Positions 14,401-26,330 of a DNA stretch of 64,000 nt are shown here, one piece after another. The translations under genes and the position numbers were made by a program. Below the pieces are notes generated by a model. It ran no database searches. It worked only from the letters and a program-made list of their open reading frames with translations, and was not told the DNA's origin. Each line of letters starts with the position of its first letter. Position 1 is the first letter of the stretch. Source of the DNA: Tamarix chinensis (lineage: Eukaryota > Streptophyta > Magnoliopsida > Caryophyllales > Tamaricaceae); contig CM060173.1 in NCBI GenBank assembly GCA_030549775.1, positions 27,036,032 to 27,100,031 of the forward strand, written 5' to 3'.

Positions 14401-15480
14401 CATTACAGCATTACCAATACCTAACAATACTCTATACTTCGTGGTAGATGTGTGAGGCAACTTCAAATGTTGAACCACATCTAGAGAAATAAAATTATGC
14501 TCGCTCCACAATCAATTAGCATTGTGACTGCATATCCAGCCAGTTCTACCTTTAACTTCATCGTACACGGGGAGGAGAGACCAATAACATAATTCAAGGA
14601 GAGCTTAACCTTAGCCTCTACGTCTTCCATCATACCTTCTTCCTCTTCACTTCGCAACTCCTCTAGATCTCCTTATCCATGCACTTCATCCATTAGCACC
14701 ACCTAGAGTAGGTGATTCTTACAAACATGAGTGGGAGAATACTTTTCATCACACCAGTAACACAATCCTTTCTCTCTTATGTGAATCAACTCAACATATA
14801 TGATCTGGCAAAATCTAGGGTTTGCCAAATTAAAAGAGGGGTTTCCTATGATTGGGTGGGTGACAGCAAAAGCTCTTGAGGGAGGGGATGCATAAACGGT
14901 GCCATTACTAGAATTTCTAGGGCTAGAAAACTTAGCTCCTACCTGGTGACTTGTCTAGGAACCTATATACCCCTGCCCAACACCTCTCGTCTGGCCCTGT
15001 TGTAGCACCTTATTTTTATCTTCAACCATTTGGGCTGCCATCATAATTTCACCAAGCCCATTAGGCCTCATCATCCTAACTTCGGCCCTAATGTATGGAT
15101 ACAACTGATTAAGGAAATTATTGTCCATGACTTCACCAAATACTTGGCCAAGTAATGGAGAAGCAAGTTGTTCGAAGACCTCCATGAACTCTGCCACTGT
15201 ACCTTCTTGGCGCACTGCCAAAAAATTTTCACATAGAGATCCTTCATACTGAGATCTAAACCTAGTCAGCAAGCTTTCTTTTAACCCAGCCCATGAATTA
15301 AATTTTTAACTCTCTTTAGCATATTGGAACCACGCCAAAGCTTTTCCCTTCATCACTATAGCAGAAGCTTCCAATCTTTCCTTGTCCCCCATCCTATTTA
15401 ACTAAAAATATAATTTACCTCTACAGATCCAACCATCCGGATCCTCTCCATCAAATCTTGGAAGATCCAACTACCGAATT
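11420..15480 (-). pseudogene. Gag-Pol polyprotein relic of the Reina-like chromovirus
   Basis: Read on the minus strand with many stops and frameshifts. From high to low coordinate: gag (about 15480-14700, longest open part 14955-15272); a zinc knuckle CYWCDEKYSPTHVC at about 14723-14766; a protease remnant (LIDCGAS near 14502-14515, where families usually have D-S/T-G); reverse transcriptase with VQEMLVAGIICPS, an [13 protein letters not shown] motif near 13780 and the catalytic variant FFDDIL near 13490; RNase H with NDAS near 13180; integrase core (VDCLSTYPDLIPL, SDRDSIFINHF) at about 12500-11900; a PHYFGPYKV linker near 11720; and a C-terminal chromodomain (VLIKWKELPAFEASWD) at about 11440-11520, after a frameshift. 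The gene once encoded the structural and replication enzymes of the element; it cannot now make a full product. Confidence 0.85.
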
Positions 15481-15803
15481 AACCTATACTCAGCACATGG
15501 AAATTCAACAGTAAGTGGAGTCGATGGTACACTAGTGAGAGGAGTTGGATGCCTTGCCATGTTGGCCTCCTTATGTTTCCCTGAGTACCTAGAGGCTGAC
15601 TCCCCCTTCTCCTTCATCATCAACTATTCAAATTGCTTCAACATCATTCCCATAGCTTCCTTCATTCCTTCTTTCATTAACGCTCTCATTGTTGTCATCT
15701 CCTTCTACCAGCTTAACTACATCACTTCCACCTTCTAGTCTAGAACATCCACCTTCTTCGGATTTTAAGTCATAATCACCTTTAAAATCTCTGATAATAG
15801 ATT

Positions 15804-16162
15804 TGATAGAATTACAATTCATAAAATAGAATTTAGAATATGTAGTGAGTTAGAGGAAAGTAGAGAGACAAATTAGTATTGATATTATGAGAACCAAACC
15901 AAGAATTCAAGGACCTAACTCCTCCATTTAAAAATCCAATTCCTCTATTCCCTTCACCCCTTTTTATAAACTCTTACTAGCTGACTTGGCACTACTAATA
16001 GAATCAATAATAACAAAATTGATATGCCACATGACCTACCAATAACCTCTAAGTAAGAGACACCCTGCCCAGTACCACATAGCCCTTCCCTAAACCCCCT
16101 AAGATTTTACACCTCATCCTTTACCCCTCCTTACATATGTATACCTTATTAATGGCCTATCA
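15804..16162 (-). repeat. 5' LTR of the Reina-like element
   Basis: About 359 bp; paired with 11020-11391. The adjoining primer-binding site relic is at about 15787-15800. Confidence 0.8.
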
Positions 16163-16514
16163 TATTACCTTGAATTGATCTGCATGTCAATTGGGATAAC
16201 TAAGGGAGAGAGATAACCTTAGCATTGTCTTCTTCCTCCTCTCTCCTCTCAATGATTATGAGATCAATGCTTTGATCTCAGGCATGATTTTGGGTAGCTG
16301 AAAGATTTCTTCCATATTGACCTTCCATTTCTCTATTCATGTATGCTAATTCTAGTTTAATTAACCTACATTCTCTAGAGATACTATTTGAGCTCTAGAG
16401 AATAGGTTAGCAAATCCTAAACAAAATATGTTTCCTCTACTTGAATGTAAATGATCAATTATAGGGTTTTGATTTGATTCCTGAACCCTCAGTGTTTTCC
16501 TTCAATTGATTGGC

Positions 16515-16522
16515 TATAAATA
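16515..16522 (+). promoter_or_regulatory. TATA box of LTR-C2
   Basis: TATAAATA about 760 bp from the LTR-C2 start once the nested element is removed, matching the offset in LTR-C. Confidence 0.45.
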
Positions 16523-16972
16523 ACCCCAATCATCACTTATATGCACCTTTCTTTCAGCCATTCAATTCTCTAAGTCTTGTATTCACCCCCTCTTCTTTCT
16601 ACAGTTCAAGAATTACCAATAAATCTTCTTACACTCTTTTGATCCTATCTCTAGCTCTCTCATGTTTCAATTATTAAGTAAGGAAAAGTTAGATTATGGG
16701 AAAAGGTTAAGTGGTTTAGTTGAGATTTTCCCAATTTTTACCTCAAGTGGTATGTTCTTACTTCTTTTTATTTTTAATTTTTAAAACTAAACAAGGTTTT
16801 GGTGTAATGTCTAAGTTTAAAATTGTGGCTTTAAGGTTTTCAAAGCTGATCCCACAATTGAAATTTCTAGTTTTAAAGGGATTTTGCTTGCATCAAGTAA
16901 TTAATTCTTGCTTATATAATGTTTAGTAAGTATTATGGCATGTTAGGTATTATTAAGCATATTTTTTATTAA

Positions 16973-17555
16973 CTCACACATCTTGGGAAATTTCTCAAGA
17001 AGCATGTAAGTGAGGACAAAGTATGCTTGAAATAATTCATTTTATTTTGTAAGGTTAGTCATCAATCTCAAAAGCAATCCAAGTAACTACCTAAGGCCAT
17101 TGTGGGGTCATAGTGTTACAAATAGTATTAGAGTAAAATCATGACCACGAGCTAAATTTGGATGAGTTAGTCAATCATCTAGAGGAATAATTCTTGAGAT
17201 AGACTATAAGAAGATAGTCATTGGTTGAGGCACAACAAGGATGTTATGTTCTTATATGGGTGGGTGCGTGTAATATCCCCAAATTATTGGTGAATAGTGA
17301 TGACTTAAAATGATTGATAAGATTACCTATCTCAATAAATTATGCTTTTTTTAGGAACCTATTATTAAAGAACTCTATAGTTCAATGTGTTTGACATGAA
17401 GAAATTTAAAGATTTATGGTATCTTGGGAAATTTTATAGGATGCATGTGATTTGATTGAAAACATGTTCAAAATAACTTGTATTAATTTGTGTGGTTAAT
17501 CATTGATTTAAAAGAACAAAATAACTACCCATGACCATAGTGAGTTTAGGTTCCT
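16973..17555 (+). mobile_element. Cassandra-type TRIM element, copy 1 (5'-truncated)
   Basis: A 5' LTR remnant (about 16973-17120) starts inside the region following the 5S-like box ('cttgggaaatttctcaa') and ends GTGTTACA. A primer-binding site relic follows (AATAGTATTAGAG, cf. TGGTATCAGAG, tRNA-Met) and a 148-bp internal region (17121-17268) ending in the purine-rich ATATGGGTGGGTGCG. The 3' LTR starts TGTAATATCCCC at 17269 and decays near 17555; its 5S-derived part is at about 17355-17430 and strongly eroded. Cassandra elements code for nothing. The ATG of the gene relic starts five bases further on. Confidence 0.7.
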
Positions 17556-17559
17556 ATAG

Positions 17560-18844
17560 ATGTTCTCAAGGAAAAGAAAACAAAGTGGAAAACATAAGAA
17601 GAAACCTTTCAAGAAGATGTGCAAGTCACCATACACTAATTGAGGGGTAACCTAAGGCTAAATCTAATGATGAGGGAGAAATTGTTGATCCCATAGAAAC
17701 TAAAGAACAAGATGGTGTCACTCACGCAAAGGATTCTCAAGTTGCTGAGAAAAATGGTGAGGAGTTAGTAAATGAAGAAACAAAGGATGAGAATGAGTAG
17801 GATGAAGAGTCTAATAAAGACTTTGATGATTCTAAGAAGAAGGAATAAAAAATAGATAAGGAAACCTATAAGGTAATGGAAGTCAAAGAGGATAAAAATG
17901 AAGAAATAAAGATCAAGATTCTAAAATAGAAAAAGAATCAAGTTAATAAGAGGAGTTTGATAAGAGGGAGAAGAATCTAAGGAGGAAGAAGACAAGTGAG
18001 ACTCAAGTGAGATAGATGTTCAAAAGGAACAAGAAGAGGAACTTAAGAAAATATGTTATAATGATGACACAACCATTATATAAGGGAAGTAGAAAAAATC
18101 CATCGCTCCTCAATAATCAAGTTAGCAACACAAGAAACTTTTAAAGAGACAGGTGATGACCAATAAGGTAATCACTAATGAGTGGATTTCTGCTAAAGTT
18201 CTTGATGTGTATAAGGTACTTATAAATCAATATTGGAATGTTCTATTTTATAAATTACTTATATTATCTATATAAAGTAATAGACTTTCGCTCCAAACTA
18301 GTGGTGGCTAAAGACTGGATTAAGATAAAAGTGAATGGAATGCACTTTCGGTTTGATGCAAAGGTTATCAATGAGATCCTAAAAGTGTATGACACTATCT
18401 TGTCTTCAATCTTGAATAATCAATGGACAATGGTGGCTGGTTCAACTCCAATTGAATTAACTAGAAGGTTTTTCCAAAAATAAGGAAAGAGTACTCCTAG
18501 GAATGTTATGACAAAGGAACTAAGCCCTCCTACTATGGTGTTTCATGTGATGATATACAAGAATATTCTTCGAAGGATCTAGAGGAAGAATGAATCAAGC
18601 TTGATGGATCTATCTTTAAGGTATTTGTTGACTGCAAGGATGATAGTAAATCATCCTTCCCTAATGTTTAAGATCATGATTATCACTATTGAGCATCCTA
18701 CTTATGCATTAACTTATGATCTACGGTTTACCAAGGTCTTGCAGCATTTTAAGGTACCTTTAAAGGATAATCTCAAGCTTCTAACCCAAGGTGATTACTT
18801 TAACCTGAATATGTTAAAGAAGTTGAGTATGGGGACTCTCTAAG
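17560..18844 (+). pseudogene. Decayed gene like plant transposon proteins, part 1
   Basis: A coding relic with several stops and frame changes. It opens at ATG 17560 with a basic segment (KRKQSGKHKKKPFKK), passes through an acidic/lysine-rich low-complexity tract (about 17650-18060), then a globular part: 18160-18480 reads NEWISAKVLDVYKVL and later KVIDFRSKLVVAKDWIKIKV and FRFDAKVINEILKV, and 18495-18840 continues in another frame. The 'FR...W..V.V.G....F....INEIL' layout resembles the 'putative plant transposon protein' family (from memory, Pfam Transposase_32). The reading runs into the TSD of Cassandra copy 2 at 18840-18844 and resumes at 26034. Family assignment is moderate; no expression evidence. 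Confidence 0.5.
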
Positions 18845-18898
18845 TGTAATACCCCCAAATTGAATAAAGTGCTAAAAGGATTGATATCTCTACTTATA

Positions 18899-21870
18899 GA
18901 GGTGGCAATCAAGTCCGGTGGGGCTGGTTACAGTTGGGTCATTTGACTTTTGTGGGTCGATTAGGGTCATTTCAGGTCATTACCTTATATGGGTTGGATT
19001 GGGTCGGGTCATTTCAGGTTAATTTGTCAGGTCATGTTCGAGCTAAACAAACTCAATATCAGGTCATTTTAGGTTAACTTCACTGAAAGGGTTGGGTTAA
19101 TTTCAAGTCATTTTCTGGTTCACATGACTAGGTGGCTTCGGCCTATTTAGGTCATTTATTACAATATGATGAGTTGGTCCTATTGGGTTTGAGTTATTTC
19201 AGGTTAACTTGATGGATCTGGTCATTTTGTGCAATTTGACGGGTTGGATTTGAGTAGTTACGAGTTGACTTGATGGGTCAGGTCAGGTCGATTTTTGACG
19301 GGTTGAGTCAAATTCAGGTCTAGGTAATTATTATTTATTATATTGTAAATGTTAGAGAAAATCATAAGATTACTATTGTAGATAAATGAATTAAGAATAT
19401 TAGATATGCTTTTTTTCACAAGTAAATAGTAAATATATTTATAAATTTTAATAATAAAAAACATTACATGATTGAATCTAATAAAGATATTTATCATTTA
19501 TTCTAATTTATTTGATTACTTAAAATATTTAATTACTTAAAAAAGATAATTTTATAAAATAAAGGTGATTATAACATAACTATACAATGTATAATTATCA
19601 TTTATTACATTTTAATATTAAAGATAATCATAAGATTACTAGTACAGATAAATAAAATAAGAATATTGAATGCGCTTTATTTTTACAATTAAATAATAAA
19701 GATTTTCATAAATTTTAATAATAAAAAAATTGTGTAATTAAATATAACAAAGATATTTATCATTTATTTGATTACTTAAAAAAGATAACATTATAAAATG
19801 AAGTTGATCATAAACATGACTATATAATGTATAATTATCACTTGTTACATTATAAATATTAGAGACAATCATAAGACTACTAACACAGATAAATGAAATA
19901 AAAATATTAGATGCGCTTTATTTTTACAAGTAAATAATAAAGATAACAATAAAAAAATATTGTGTAATTAAATCTAACAAAGATATTTATCATTTATAAG
20001 ATAAATTAAAATATCTGATTACTGAAAAAAGATAATTTTCTAAAATAAAAGTTATCATAAATATGACTATACAATGTATAATTATTATTTATTAGATTGT
20101 AAATATTAGAGACAATCATAAGATTACTAATACAGATAAATGAAATAAGAAAATTAGATGAGCTTTATTTTTACAAGTAAATAATAAAGATATTTATAAA
20201 TTTTAAGAATAAAAAACATTGTGTGATTAAATCTAATAAACATTTTTTTCATTTATTATAATTTATTTGATTACTAAAATAAAGGTAAGCATAAACATGA
20301 ATATAAAATGTATAATTATCATTTATTATATTATAAATATTAGAAACAATCATAAGATTACTAGTATAGATAAATGAAATAAGAATATTATATATACTTT
20401 ATTTTTACAAAGGTAAATAATAAAGATATTTATAAGTTTTAACAATATTATATTTGATTACTTAAAATATTTATAAATTTTAAAAATAAAAATATTAGAT
20501 ATTTATCATATATTATATTTATTTGATTACTTAAAATATTTGATTACTTAAAAAATTATAATTTTATAAAATTAGGGTAAGCATAAACATGACTATACAA
20601 TGTATAATTATCATTTATTACATTATAAATATGAAAAACAATCATAAGATTACTAGTACAAATAAATGAAATAAGAATATGATATGTGCTTTATTTTTAC
20701 AAAGGTAAATAATAAAGATATTTATAAGTTTTAGCACTATTATATTTGATTACTTAAAATATTTATAAATTTTACAAGTAAAAATATTAGATATTTATTA
20801 GATATTATGTTTATTTCATTACTTAAAATATTTGATTATTTAAAACATATAATTTTATAAAATAAAGGTGATCATAAACATGACTATATAATATATAATT
20901 ATCATTTATTACATTGTAAATATTAGAAATAATCATAAGATTACTAGTATAGATAAATAAAATAAAATATTATATGTGATTTATTTTTACAAAGGTAAAT
21001 AATAAAGATATTTATAAATTTTAATAATATTATATTTGATTACTTAAAATATATATAAATTTTAGAAGATATTGTCATTTATCAAGTTAAATGAGTTTGC
21101 TAATACATAAAATATTTCATTTTATTTTATTTAAAAACATGAAGTATTGATCAAAATGATTTGAATAACATATTGATACTTATCAGTTGTTAACTTGTTA
21201 TACATGTGATGGATGATGGAATTAGAGAAAAATTACTATTTTACACCATAAGTAATAACATATAATATAAAAAAAATCAATAATTATGCATATAAGTTCA
21301 TTTGATATTATATGACATGTGTATGTTGACAACTTATGAAATTATAAAAGTAGTTAAGTAAAGAAGATAAAAGATATTAAAAAATTATCTAATATATACC
21401 TTTACCACCAAAATTTCTCCAACTCATTAACCTCATAAGTAAGAATTAATTTTGATTTCATATAAGCATGCAATTAAAATATGTTTTTAATTGTTACTTG
21501 TTTATTAAATTATTATTAAGACATATTAATGTTGTATTTTTGTATAGAAAAATTTATTAAGATATCACTAATAGATAAGAATTTCTAGGGTAAAAGTATG
21601 AAGAAAAAAAGTATAATTTATAAAATACTAAATTTTTAAAAGATTTAAATGAATTATAAAATATGTTTAATTTATTATTATTATAATATATTTTAATGTC
21701 TAGTCAGGTCAATGTTGGATCGGATTGAGTCAATGTCAGGTTAGGTTGAGTGGCAAGTCAGGTTAATGTTGGCTTGGGCAGCTATCGAGTCGGATCTATG
21801 ATGGGTCATGGGTTGAGATTTGGTTAGTGCCAGATCAGGTCAATGTTGGGTCAACTTTTACCAAGTCTAG
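18899..21870. mobile_element. MULE-like insertion carrying a tandem array
   Basis: About 3.0 kb inserted in the Cassandra 5' LTR with the perfect 9-bp duplication CTACTTATA (18890-18898 and 21871-21879). The left end starts GAGGTGGCAA; the inverse of the right end reads GACTTGGTAAAAGTTGACCC, a weak terminal inverted repeat. Both flanks (about 18899-19330 and 21700-21870) are made of short 'gggtca/aggtca/gggttga' words; the middle is a tandem array. Nine-base duplications are typical of Mutator-like elements, which carry a transposase if autonomous; none is seen, so this would be non-autonomous. Class is inferred. Confidence 0.6.
19321..21070 (+). repeat. AT-rich tandem array, 240-290-bp units, about seven copies
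   Basis: The landmark ATCATAAGAYTACT occurs near 19361, 19627, 19868, 20114, 20348, 20641 and 20932, spacings 266, 241, 246, 234, 293 and 291. Each unit also holds 'acaagtaaataataaagatattt' and 'tatacaatgtataattatcattta' blocks in the same order. Longer late units contain an extra 'ttatttgattacttaaaata' stretch. It lies wholly inside the MULE-like insertion. Confidence 0.85.
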
Positions 21871-23309
21871 CTACTTATATTAATATGGTATACCATCCTT
21901 TTGATGAGTCCATCCTAAATAAGTGTAATTATCGTAGAATAATTTTTAAGATAGGTGACCCTTCTTGGAAGTTTCAAAAAAAATCTAAAAATTTCTCAAG
22001 AATCATGTGAGTGACGATAAAGTGCACTAAAATAACTCAAATTGATCTATGGGGCTAGCTAATCAATTTAAAAGTGCTCTAGGGTATCCCCGCAACCTTG
22101 TGGGATTGGGGTGTTATTAGATGGATATCAAATGGCTCCTGTATGGTCATGTTGACTTGGGGTGTTACAAATGGTATTAGAGTAAAACAATGACCACGAG
22201 CTAAACTTGGATGAACCAATCAGCAGCCTGGTAGGATGATTATTGGGATAAGTAGTATTAAGACATTTAGTGGATGAGCAGCAATGAGGATATTGTATTC
22301 TTTGAGTAGGGTTGAATATAATACCCCCAAATTGAGTGGAGTATTATAAGGATTGATATGGATACTTATGTTGACATGTTATACCATCCTCGTATTGATC
22401 TATGGAACCAACTAATCAATTTGAAAGCATTCCAGAATAGTCCTACAACCCTTGTAGGACCAAGGTGCTATCAAGTGGATACCAATGTAACACCTCCAGT
22501 TTTTTAACCAAAAAAAATTATTTTAGGCAATGTGGAAACATTTAAAAAAAATAAAACCAAGGAATTTTACCACCACATTAACTATGAAAGAGGTATGATC
22601 ATTACCTAGCCCATGGCTGATATAAGGTAAAATGGAATAATGAACAAAAAGATTCATGCTCATAGTATTAGTGCGATAGTACAAGATAATTAAGGTGAGA
22701 ATAATATTATAGATAGAAAGGGTATAATGGTTTACAAATCTAAATACATAAAATCAAGCCAAGAGTTTAAATAATGAAAAATACCAAAAACTTCCCAATG
22801 TAATGAGTAAAATACCTCTAACCAGTTAGACTAACTCTTAGGCATAGACATAAATCTCAAATCTTAAGTAATGGCATACTAATGGCCCACATCATCACCT
22901 TTATTATACTCTAACTAAGAGTTATAACCTTGCAAATCATTCTCTACTTCCCAGACCATAAATCAGATCATCACAATAACCACACAAGTGTAGTATCAAT
23001 ACAATGAAGTACTGGTAAAATATAATACCTAAAATGTGGTAAGGCTCATGCAACACATTGAAGTCATGTAGCAATATGATGATAAGCATACCAATACAAA
23101 TTAACACTTAGTCTCATGCTAGTAATATACAAGACATAATTGTATAAAAATCATGAAAGGATAACAATATGGTAAATAAATCATAATCCATACAACATAA
23201 ACCATATTATAATTCTCCCTTTAATGATCACATAAATTTTAGTTAATAAGATAATTCATTTGACCACACCTAATTATCTACCATGAATATAATTCATGGC
23301 AACTCAAAT

Positions 23310-23615
23310 AATCATGATGGGATACCACACCCACCACATAAGGTTAGGATACATCGAAGAGGCTTTTCTTTAGGAATCCAGCACCCACCACACATTGAGT
23401 ATACCTACCATGAGGGCTAACATAAATTGGGATACCATACCCACCACACGTAGTCAAAATACACCAAAGGGGCTTTGTACTAGGATACTTCACCCACCAC
23501 ACCTTAAATGCCTCTACTATAATGGATAAAAAAGTTTGGATACCACACCCACCTAAGAAATGGATAATACGAAGTGTCAAGGGGCCTATACTGGGATACC
23601 TTACCCACCCATACT
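23310..23615. repeat. Diverged minisatellite in LTR-E
   Basis: Five to six copies of 'GGATACCACACCCACCACA' or close variants with 'aaggggctttgtactagg' spacers of variable length. It occupies the position held by minisatellites in the other giant LTRs. Confidence 0.6.
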
Positions 23616-23822
23616 GGACATCGATGCCATATCATCCGACCATAATATAATCTTTTATCTCAAAGATAAGCACATACCCCCTACCGAGCATAACACGTTA
23701 GAGACGAAAATAGGTATTGAGTGAAAATATAACCATAGGGCGACCCATACACTAAATCCCAATTAGCTACCCTGAGAGTTAGAGGAAAAGGCTTGAATGA
23801 AATCTTATTCAAGTATTATATA

Positions 23823-23985
23823 TTTCCAAGTGATAGCACCAAATACAATTAAATTCTATTATTAATCAAATAGGGTGTTTCCAAGTGATAACACTAAATA
23901 CAATTAAATTCAAATGTTAACCAATTGAAGGTTTCCAAGTGATAGCAACAAACACATCACATGGCATAAAAGCCACCAATTGGGT
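23823..23985. repeat. 54-55-bp triplication in LTR-E
   Basis: Units start TTTCCAAGTGATARCA at 23823, 23878 and 23932, each followed by 'caaatacaattaaatt' in the first two and a diverged tail in the third. Confidence 0.85.
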
Positions 23986-24169
23986 GTTTAGATATGACAC
24001 CAAACTTAACCAATTCAAGTCTCAAATACCATCATTATGATTCTTATTAAACTCAAGTCAATCATAGTTGAAATTACAATTTAAATGTCTTAATTACATG
24101 TAAGAATAAACACAAAAAGGCTTAAGTGAATGACAACAATTTATAAACAAACCAAGCAATACTCATCCA

Positions 24170-24600
24170 AACTGGTTGATCAATCCCTAGGACCAATCAA
24201 CTGATCTGGTCATACCAGACTTGAACCAAAATAAACTAAAGGACCGGTTGACTAGCTAGTCTCACTGATCAACTATTTATAAGAACCAATTGATGGGCTT
24301 AGTCCAACCAATTGATGGGTCTGAGTAAAGACCAAACCATTTTGGCCTATAGAGACACCAATTGATAGGTCTGACAAACTAATCAACTAGTTATAGAAAC
24401 TGGTCAACTGGTTTGCTCCAATTGATCAATGGGTCTATGTTAAGACAAAACCATTTTTATCTACAGAGACACCAATCGATGAGTTTGAAAAGTCAATCAA
24501 TTGTTCATTGAAATCAGTAACTAGTTTATCAAACCAACTGACTGATCTCATAACCAACCAATCTAAATTTCCAAACCATCCGACTGGTTTGGGTAAAACA
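24170..24600. repeat. Motif cluster 2 of LTR-E
   Basis: More than a dozen degenerate copies of ACCAATYGAYTGGT-like words in both orientations, equivalent to 6020-6240 in LTR-C and 1-242 in LTR-0. Confidence 0.65.
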
Positions 24601-26033
24601 TTACCTAGACTTGTGATACACACACCCAAAATTTACCAAAATTTACCATATTAATCCTAGCATACTTCTATGTCATAAAACACATAAAAATACATGTTGC
24701 ATACATCATAGAGATACATGGTAATGTAAATAATGGAATGAATCATACCCAAATAGCCAACTTATGCATAAAATCAAAATTCAACGGTGCTTACTTTAGG
24801 AAGAATAATACCACAAGCTCAAATTACATAATATAAATTAGACCATGCTCACATAAACACACAAAACACATAGAACCCTAATAATCAATAGAACTCCATC
24901 TATTTTAAAGATAAGAATGCCTTACCTTAAAGCAGTTCTTCTAGCACAACAACTCCTCCTTGATGGATAGTAGAACCTCAATTCCTAATAGAATAAAAGA
25001 TAAAAGCATTAAAAATCACCTTTCAAGACTTAATTAAAATAAAGGAAAAATAAGAAGAAGAAGAACACAAACACAATCTTTTCTATTAAAAAAAGGAACT
25101 AAAATCTTCAACCTTTCTCAAACCTTAACTCTTCCTTGATTAAGGAAAACAAGGGAAAAGTAAATCTAATATTAGATGCAAAAATGGGATACAATGCTTG
25201 ACCAAAGAAGGGAGGAAATAAGAGCAAGTCTCTACTTTTCTCAACAAAGAGGAAACAGGGAAAGAATGAAGGTATGTTCAACACTTGGAGAATTTTTCTA
25301 CCAAGAAAAAGGAGAAAAGAGTAAAAAAAATAGGTGAGGAATGAAGGGCATAAAGGTGAGGCTTGGTTAACATTCATAAGAGAGAAGGAGATGGTACTAG
25401 AATAGTTGAGTGTGGGCAACCAAGAAGTGAGAGCTGAATTGATGGAGTGATGGGGGTTAAGTGTAGCCAGGAAGGAACATAGCAGTGGATTAGTGAGTTA
25501 GGGGATAGTTCACGAAGTCACCACACAACCCAGCTACCAAAAGAGAGAGGAATAGGTGAGGGAGACAAGAGAAGGTGGGGCTTCCCTCAAAAGTGCTTTT
25601 GGTAAAAAATATTGCTAATTAAAATCATAGAATGATCTAAATAATGTGAAAATAATCCCAAAATACCAAAATATACTTATTAGCACAAATGGGTTCTAAC
25701 TGGAAGTTTTCATAAACATTATAAATATATTTGAATTAAAATCAAAAATGGATCTGAAATTGTAGGATAACCAGTCGATTAGTTTAGGTAAACCATTCGA
25801 GTGGTTTGTTGAGAATAAAACTATAATTTTTTTGTGTACCAACCAATTGGTTAGGCATCCCAATCGATTGGTACTTTTAAAATTCACATTTTTATTATAA
25901 TTTTAGGCCCATTTCAAAACCAAAGCTAATTTATTTTATATCAACATAATTGTAAACACATTTTAAAGGATTTTAGGATGAGATATTACAACCAAATAGT
26001 CCCCACATAATTGTATCAACTTAGAGTATTGCA

Positions 26034-26330
26034 CTAAGGGGTTGTCTAGCTAAGAAGCAAGCAAAGAGGAGGAGAGAAGAAAGTGAGTCATATAAAGAGG
26101 AAGCTAATGGGGAAAAAATGGGTAACAAAATGCTAAAGTGTTAGTAAATATAACTTGTGTAGGGTGTCAGGAGATAAGGATATTGATATTTAATTTATTA
26201 GAAAATCAAAAGGACGTGTTGGTTAAGATTTCATAACTCCATGACATAATTGATAAGAATTCCACAATTTCTAATAAGCAACATCTTACTGTGATGAAAA
26301 ATCTGCATGGGTCTGTACCTCTATAAGCTT
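26034..26330 (+). pseudogene. Decayed gene like plant transposon proteins, part 2
   Basis: Continuation of 17560-18844 after the Cassandra insertion, starting with the second TSD copy CTAAG. Fragmentary reading shows a lysine/glutamate-rich stretch (EASKEEERRK near 26060) and a helix-like stretch ISELHDIIDKN-type near 26220-26260. That the coding trace resumes exactly at the TSD supports a single interrupted locus. The end is uncertain. Confidence 0.35.

Larger units (their letters stand above)
11020..16162 (-). mobile_element. Chromodomain Ty3/gypsy retrotransposon (Reina-like), degenerate
   Basis: A 5.1-kb element on the minus strand with two similar terminal repeats (11020-11391 and 15804-16162) and a polyprotein relic between them. 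Next to the 5' LTR (right side) the minus strand reads TATTATCAGAG just inside the LTR, a decayed tRNA-Met primer-binding site. The direct repeat ATATT at 11016-11020 and 16162-16166 fits the target duplication, overlapping the terminal bases by one. Short LTRs, total size and a chromodomain after integrase fit the Reina lineage; the lineage needs a phylogeny. It split LTR-C2. Confidence 0.85.
10613..16972 (+). mobile_element. LTR-C2: 5' part of a giant LTR, split by a chromovirus
   Basis: The start at about 10613 (CTAATACCCCATATTTTTT) and a motif cluster at 10800-10895 resemble the first 300 bp of LTR-C. After the inserted element (11020-16162) the paralogy resumes at 16163: the CT-rich 'ttcctcctctctcctctc' stretch and 'catattgaccttcc' match 5150-5260 of LTR-C. 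Only about the first 1.2 kb of the LTR survives; it breaks off at a Cassandra fragment near 16973. Confidence 0.55.
22486..25990 (-). mobile_element. LTR-E: giant solo LTR in the Cassandra 3' LTR
   Basis: On the plus strand it runs from TGTAACACCTCCAG (22486) to GAGATATTACA (25990), the inverse of a TGTAATATC...GGTGTTACA LTR. The perfect TSD ACCAA flanks it (22481-22485 and 25991-25995), and the interrupted Cassandra LTR continues across the gap. Length 3505 bp. It has the two motif clusters of the LTR-C family (24170-24600, 25770-25880), a repeat of 'ggataccacacccaccac' words (about 23310-23610) and a 55-bp triplication (23823-23985). No internal domain. Confidence 0.85.
18845..26033 (+). 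mobile_element. Cassandra-type TRIM element, copy 2, with two nested insertions
   Basis: Flanked by the perfect TSD CTAAG (18840-18844 and 26034-26038). 5' LTR: 18845-18898 plus 21880-22169, starting TGTAATACCCCC and ending GGGGTGTTACA. The primer site AATGGTATTAGAG starts at 22170; the internal region shares 'gaccacgagctaaa-ttggatga' with copy 1. The 3' LTR starts at 22317 (TG mutated to TA), lacks its 5S-like centre, and continues at 25996-26033 after the solo LTR-E inserted in it. The 5S-derived part of the 5' LTR (about 21898-21975, 'ccatcctaa...agataggtgacccttcttggaag') has lost roughly 13 bp. Removing both nested elements leaves a compact element of about 0.7 kb. Confidence 0.85.

Noticed and set aside
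25108..25419. 103-codon minus-strand open frame
   Set aside because: Falls in the pyrimidine-rich leader of LTR-E (minus strand) and has no recognisable domain.
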